DNA from: UBA1138 sp036338615 | GTDB lineage: Bacteria; Gemmatimonadota; Gemmatimonadetes; Longimicrobiales; Gaopeijiaceae | Direction of reading: 5' to 3' | Assembly (NCBI GenBank): GCA_036338615.1 | Contig: JAYZBT010000189.1 | Location: 1-7,703 of the forward strand | Length of the DNA: 7,703 bases | Shown here: positions 6,110 through 7,703 of the stretch, in pieces | Layout: each line of letters opens with the position of its first letter | How positions within the stretch are numbered: position 1 is the stretch's first letter | Notes under the pieces: model-generated | What the model was told of the DNA's origin: nothing | Seen by the model: the letters and a program-made list of their open reading frames with translations, nothing else | The model's database searches: none | Made by a program: the position numbers and the translations under genes

Positions 6110-7204
6110 TCAGGCGCGCTCGAAGAGATATGCTGAATCCTCATGCCGAGAGGCTCCGTCCACGCTCACTGCGTACCGCGCGCCCGACCAAATCGCGGCG
6201 CCGCCGTATTCACCGTTCTTGTTCACAGCGTAGTAGTTCACGCCGAAGTTCGGGCGACCGTCGTCCCCCTTTAGGCGCGACTCGACGGTCACGTGTACGA
6301 TTCTGCGAAGGGCCTCCAGACACGCGTCCTTGGGATGCATGCCATTGCGCATCATTTCCACGATCGTGTGGCTACCGCAGGTCTTGATTACGGCCTCGCC
6401 CCGCCCCGTCGATCCGGCGGCGCCCACGTCGTTGTCGCAGTACTGGCCCGCACCGATAATGGGCGAGTCACCCACGCGCCCCGGGATCTTGTACGCCAGA
6501 CCCGAGGTCGTAGTCACCGACGAGATGTCTCCGTTCGCGTCGACGATATCGCAGTTGATGGTGCCCTGCGGGCGAATCCCGTCGTGAGAGTCGAGTAACC
6601 CATCTCCGAATTCGTCCGGCGTTCTGAAGCGGCCGATACGTTCGCCCGACTCCTCCGGCAGGAGGTAATCGTCCTGATCGCTCAGTCGTGCTCGCCACTC
6701 GATCCACCGCCGACGGCTCTCATCCGTCAGCAAGTCCTCGATCTCGTGCCCCATCGACGCCGCGAAACGCTGTGCCCCTTCCCCTACCAGCAGGTGATGG
6801 TCTGTGTAGCGCATCACGTCGAGGGCAACGAGCGAAGGCCGTTTCACCCCCTCGATTGCCGCGACCGCCCCCGCACCGCGAGTGGGACCATGCATGAGGG
6901 AAGAATCGAGTTGGACTACCCCATCCTGGTTGGGAAGCCCACCGTACCCGACCGAGGTGTCGCTCGGGTCCTCCTCGACCAAGTTCACTCCACGCACGAT
7001 CGCTTCGATCGTGTCCGTTCCATTCGCCAACTCTTCGATCGCCCGACTGACCGCTCCGAGACCGTTCGCAGATGCAACGCAGGTGGGCGTCACGCGACGA
7101 ATGATTACCGCAGGCGCGCCCCGCAAGCTCCTCGGAAACACTCCCAAGGCCGCTCCGGCACCCACCCCAGCCGACGTCTTGATGAAATCGCGCCTGTTGC
7201 CCAT
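6110..7204 (-). CDS. Tat-exported N4-(beta-N-acetylglucosaminyl)-L-asparaginase family Ntn-hydrolase
   Basis: This 364-aa enzyme belongs to the self-cleaving T2 asparaginase family (glycosylasparaginase, isoaspartyl peptidase). It starts with a twin-arginine signal, NRRDFIKTSAG followed by an Ala/Gly-rich hydrophobic stretch, so export in folded form is likely. The family's first conserved block is at about 78-105 (EEDPSDTSVGYGGLPNQDG, then LDSSLM). The proposed nucleophile is Thr215 in QGTINCDIVD; the precursor should be cut between Gly214 and Thr215 to give alpha and beta chains. The beta chain has TTTSGLAYKIPGRVGDSPII and GAAGSTGRGEA. Classical glycosylasparaginases show His-Asp-Thr at the cut and a TGxGD substrate loop, so this copy is a variant and the substrate is uncertain (glycoasparagine, isoaspartyl peptide or another amide). 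The ATG has a strong GAGGAGG four bases upstream. The gene is complete. Confidence 0.88.
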   Translation of the reverse strand: MGNRRDFIKTSAGVGAGAALGVFPRSLRGAPAVIIRRVTPTCVASANGLGAVSRAIEELANGTDTIEAIVRGVNLVEEDPSDTSVGYGGLPNQDGVVQLDSSLMHGPTRGAGAVAAIEGVKRPSLVALDVMRYTDHHLLVGEGAQRFAASMGHEIEDLLTDESRRRWIEWRARLSDQDDYLLPEESGERIGRFRTPDEFGDGLLDSHDGIRPQGTINCDIVDANGDISSVTTTSGLAYKIPGRVGDSPIIGAGQYCDNDVGAAGSTGRGEAVIKTCGSHTIVEMMRNGMHPKDACLEALRRIVHVTVESRLKGDDGRPNFGVNYYAVNKNGEYGGAAIWSGARYAVSVDGASRHEDSAYLFERA

Positions 7205-7241
7205 GGAGCCTCCTCGGTCTACCTAGCGATTTGCGGCCGGA

Positions 7242-7270
7242 AGTATAGGCGGGAAGCCGATTTCTCGCTA
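7242..7270 (-). promoter_or_regulatory. Possible sigma70-type promoter for the asparaginase-family gene
   Basis: On the minus strand a TATACT (7242-7247) closely resembles a -10 box, with a 17-bp spacer to TAGCGA (7265-7270), which matches the -35 consensus at only three positions. Transcription would start near 7235, leaving a leader of about 30 nt containing the GAGGAGG ribosome binding site. A better -35-like TTGACT (7277-7282) is 29 bp from the TATACT, too far for standard spacing. The site lies downstream of a terminator, where a new promoter is expected. Confidence 0.3.
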
Positions 7271-7291
7271 CCCAGAAGTCAAAATTTGCAG

Positions 7292-7326
7292 AGCCTGCCG
7301 CAGGCTACCCGTAAACAAGGCCTTGT
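7292..7326. repeat. Small hairpin and 12-bp perfect palindrome in the intergenic region
   Basis: Two dyads lie close together upstream of the asparaginase-family gene: AGCCTG-CCG-CAGGCT (7292-7306, 6-bp stem) and the perfect palindrome ACAAGGCCTTGT (7315-7326). Neither is followed by a T tract. They could be operator sites for a dimeric regulator of the downstream promoter, or chance in GC-rich DNA; no regulator gene is present in the window to support the first idea. Confidence 0.35.
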
Positions 7327-7360
7327 GGTGAGACGCGAGCTCGAGGGAACGGCTTGAGCC

Positions 7361-7407
7361 CTATGAGAAAGAAAGGGAGCGGGAACCCCCTCGGGCTCCC
7401 CGCTCCC
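7361..7407 (-). terminator. Rho-independent terminator after the small ORF
   Basis: Read on the minus strand, GGGAGCGGG (7407-7399) pairs perfectly with CCCGCTCCC (7383-7375) around a 15-nt loop and is followed directly by TTTCTTTCTC (7374-7365). The 9-bp GC-rich stem and T-rich tail form a typical intrinsic terminator. It begins 27 bp beyond the TAA of the small gene at 7435-7677 and separates that gene from the asparaginase-family gene. Confidence 0.85.
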
Positions 7408-7434
7408 CCTACTTCGGAGTTCGCCAACCGGCAC

Positions 7435-7677
7435 TTACGCCACGGTTGCGTCCTCTAGCTTCTTCGCACCTCTGGTGCCGCCATGCGCGATCGCCGGCTG
7501 GCAGAAGCGGATGCCGATCTCGCGGAGACCAGTAAGATCGCCATCGGTCAGATCGGGGTAGCGTTCACCGATGTAGTCGATAGTCTCGTCCATCCAGTGC
7601 TTCTGGTCTTCACCCTCGGCCTGCAACACACCGCAACGATTGATATGGCTGAACAGCTCGTCGCGTGCCCGCTCCAT
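7435..7677 (-). CDS. Small hypothetical protein (about 80 aa)
   Basis: This is an uncharacterised small protein, probably cytoplasmic: no signal peptide, membrane segment or known motif. It reads as mostly helical, with MERARDELFSHINRCGVLQA at the N-terminus, an acidic/Trp-containing middle (HWMDETIDYIGERYP), a Leu-rich segment (LTDGDLTGLREIGIRF), a CQPAIAHGG turn and a short polar tail. Two Cys (16 and 60) are too far apart and too few for an obvious metal site. I chose ATG at 7675-7677, with AAAGAG six bases upstream. A TTG at 7693-7695 would add six residues, and the frame is open to the window edge, so the true start could lie further right. Codon use is like that of its neighbours, and the terminator just downstream supports a real transcript. 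Confidence 0.65.
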   Translation of the reverse strand: MERARDELFSHINRCGVLQAEGEDQKHWMDETIDYIGERYPDLTDGDLTGLREIGIRFCQPAIAHGGTRGAKKLEDATVA

Positions 7678-7703
7678 GAGTTTCTCTTTACCCAAACCAG
7701 CCT

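Noticed and set aside
6746..7357. Plus-strand open frame of 203 codons opposite the asparaginase-family gene and into the intergenic region
   Set aside because: It overlaps a certain gene antisense, is rich in Arg/Pro/His without a motif, and extends over the promoter region.

Overview
All nine recognisable genes in this window lie on the minus strand, so the region is read from the right edge to the left. Base composition is high-GC with GC-rich third codon positions throughout, and starts include TTG as well as ATG. The gene set (a PilT retraction ATPase, a protein with tandem MshEN-type motifs, a Tat-exported asparaginase-family enzyme, TPR and zinc-ribbon proteins, a cupredoxin-like lipoprotein) suggests a free-living, high-GC, diderm bacterial chromosome. 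Gemmatimonadota or a related phylum would fit, but that is an impression from protein character, not a proof. No tRNA, rRNA, CRISPR array, transposase or phage gene is visible.

Right part (7703 to 6110): a small uncharacterised protein of about 80 aa ends before a clear intrinsic terminator (hairpin plus T-rich tract, about 7361-7407). A 230-bp intergenic region follows, with a 12-bp palindrome, a small hairpin and a possible promoter. Next is a Tat-signal Ntn-hydrolase of the glycosylasparaginase/isoaspartyl peptidase family, probably exported and self-cleaving.

Middle (6058 to 3351): a short zinc-ribbon-like protein of unknown role. After a 115-bp gap comes a tightly packed trio: a six-repeat TPR protein, a double-zinc-ribbon protein whose start codon shares a base with the TPR stop, and a cupredoxin-fold-like lipoprotein whose TTG start overlaps the previous stop (TTGA). 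This looks like a translationally coupled module of unknown function.

Left part (3266 to 1): an NAD-dependent isocitrate/isopropylmalate dehydrogenase-family enzyme, then an MshEN-domain (possible c-di-GMP sensor) protein with no ATPase motor, then pilT running off the window edge. The spacings (27 and 37 bp) suggest one transcription unit with the trio upstream.

The most striking feature is that both the MshEN gene and pilT are broken by an in-frame TAG while the same reading frame continues with protein-like sequence beyond it. In pilT the residues after the stop are unmistakable PilT. Both stops sit in the identical heptamer TAGGACC. Each could be a single C-to-T change from CAG (Gln). 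Explanations are nonsense mutation or decay of a pilus locus, a systematic sequencing error linked to the shared GGTCC context, or amber readthrough/recoding. TAG also ends other genes here at natural C-termini, which argues against wholesale recoding.
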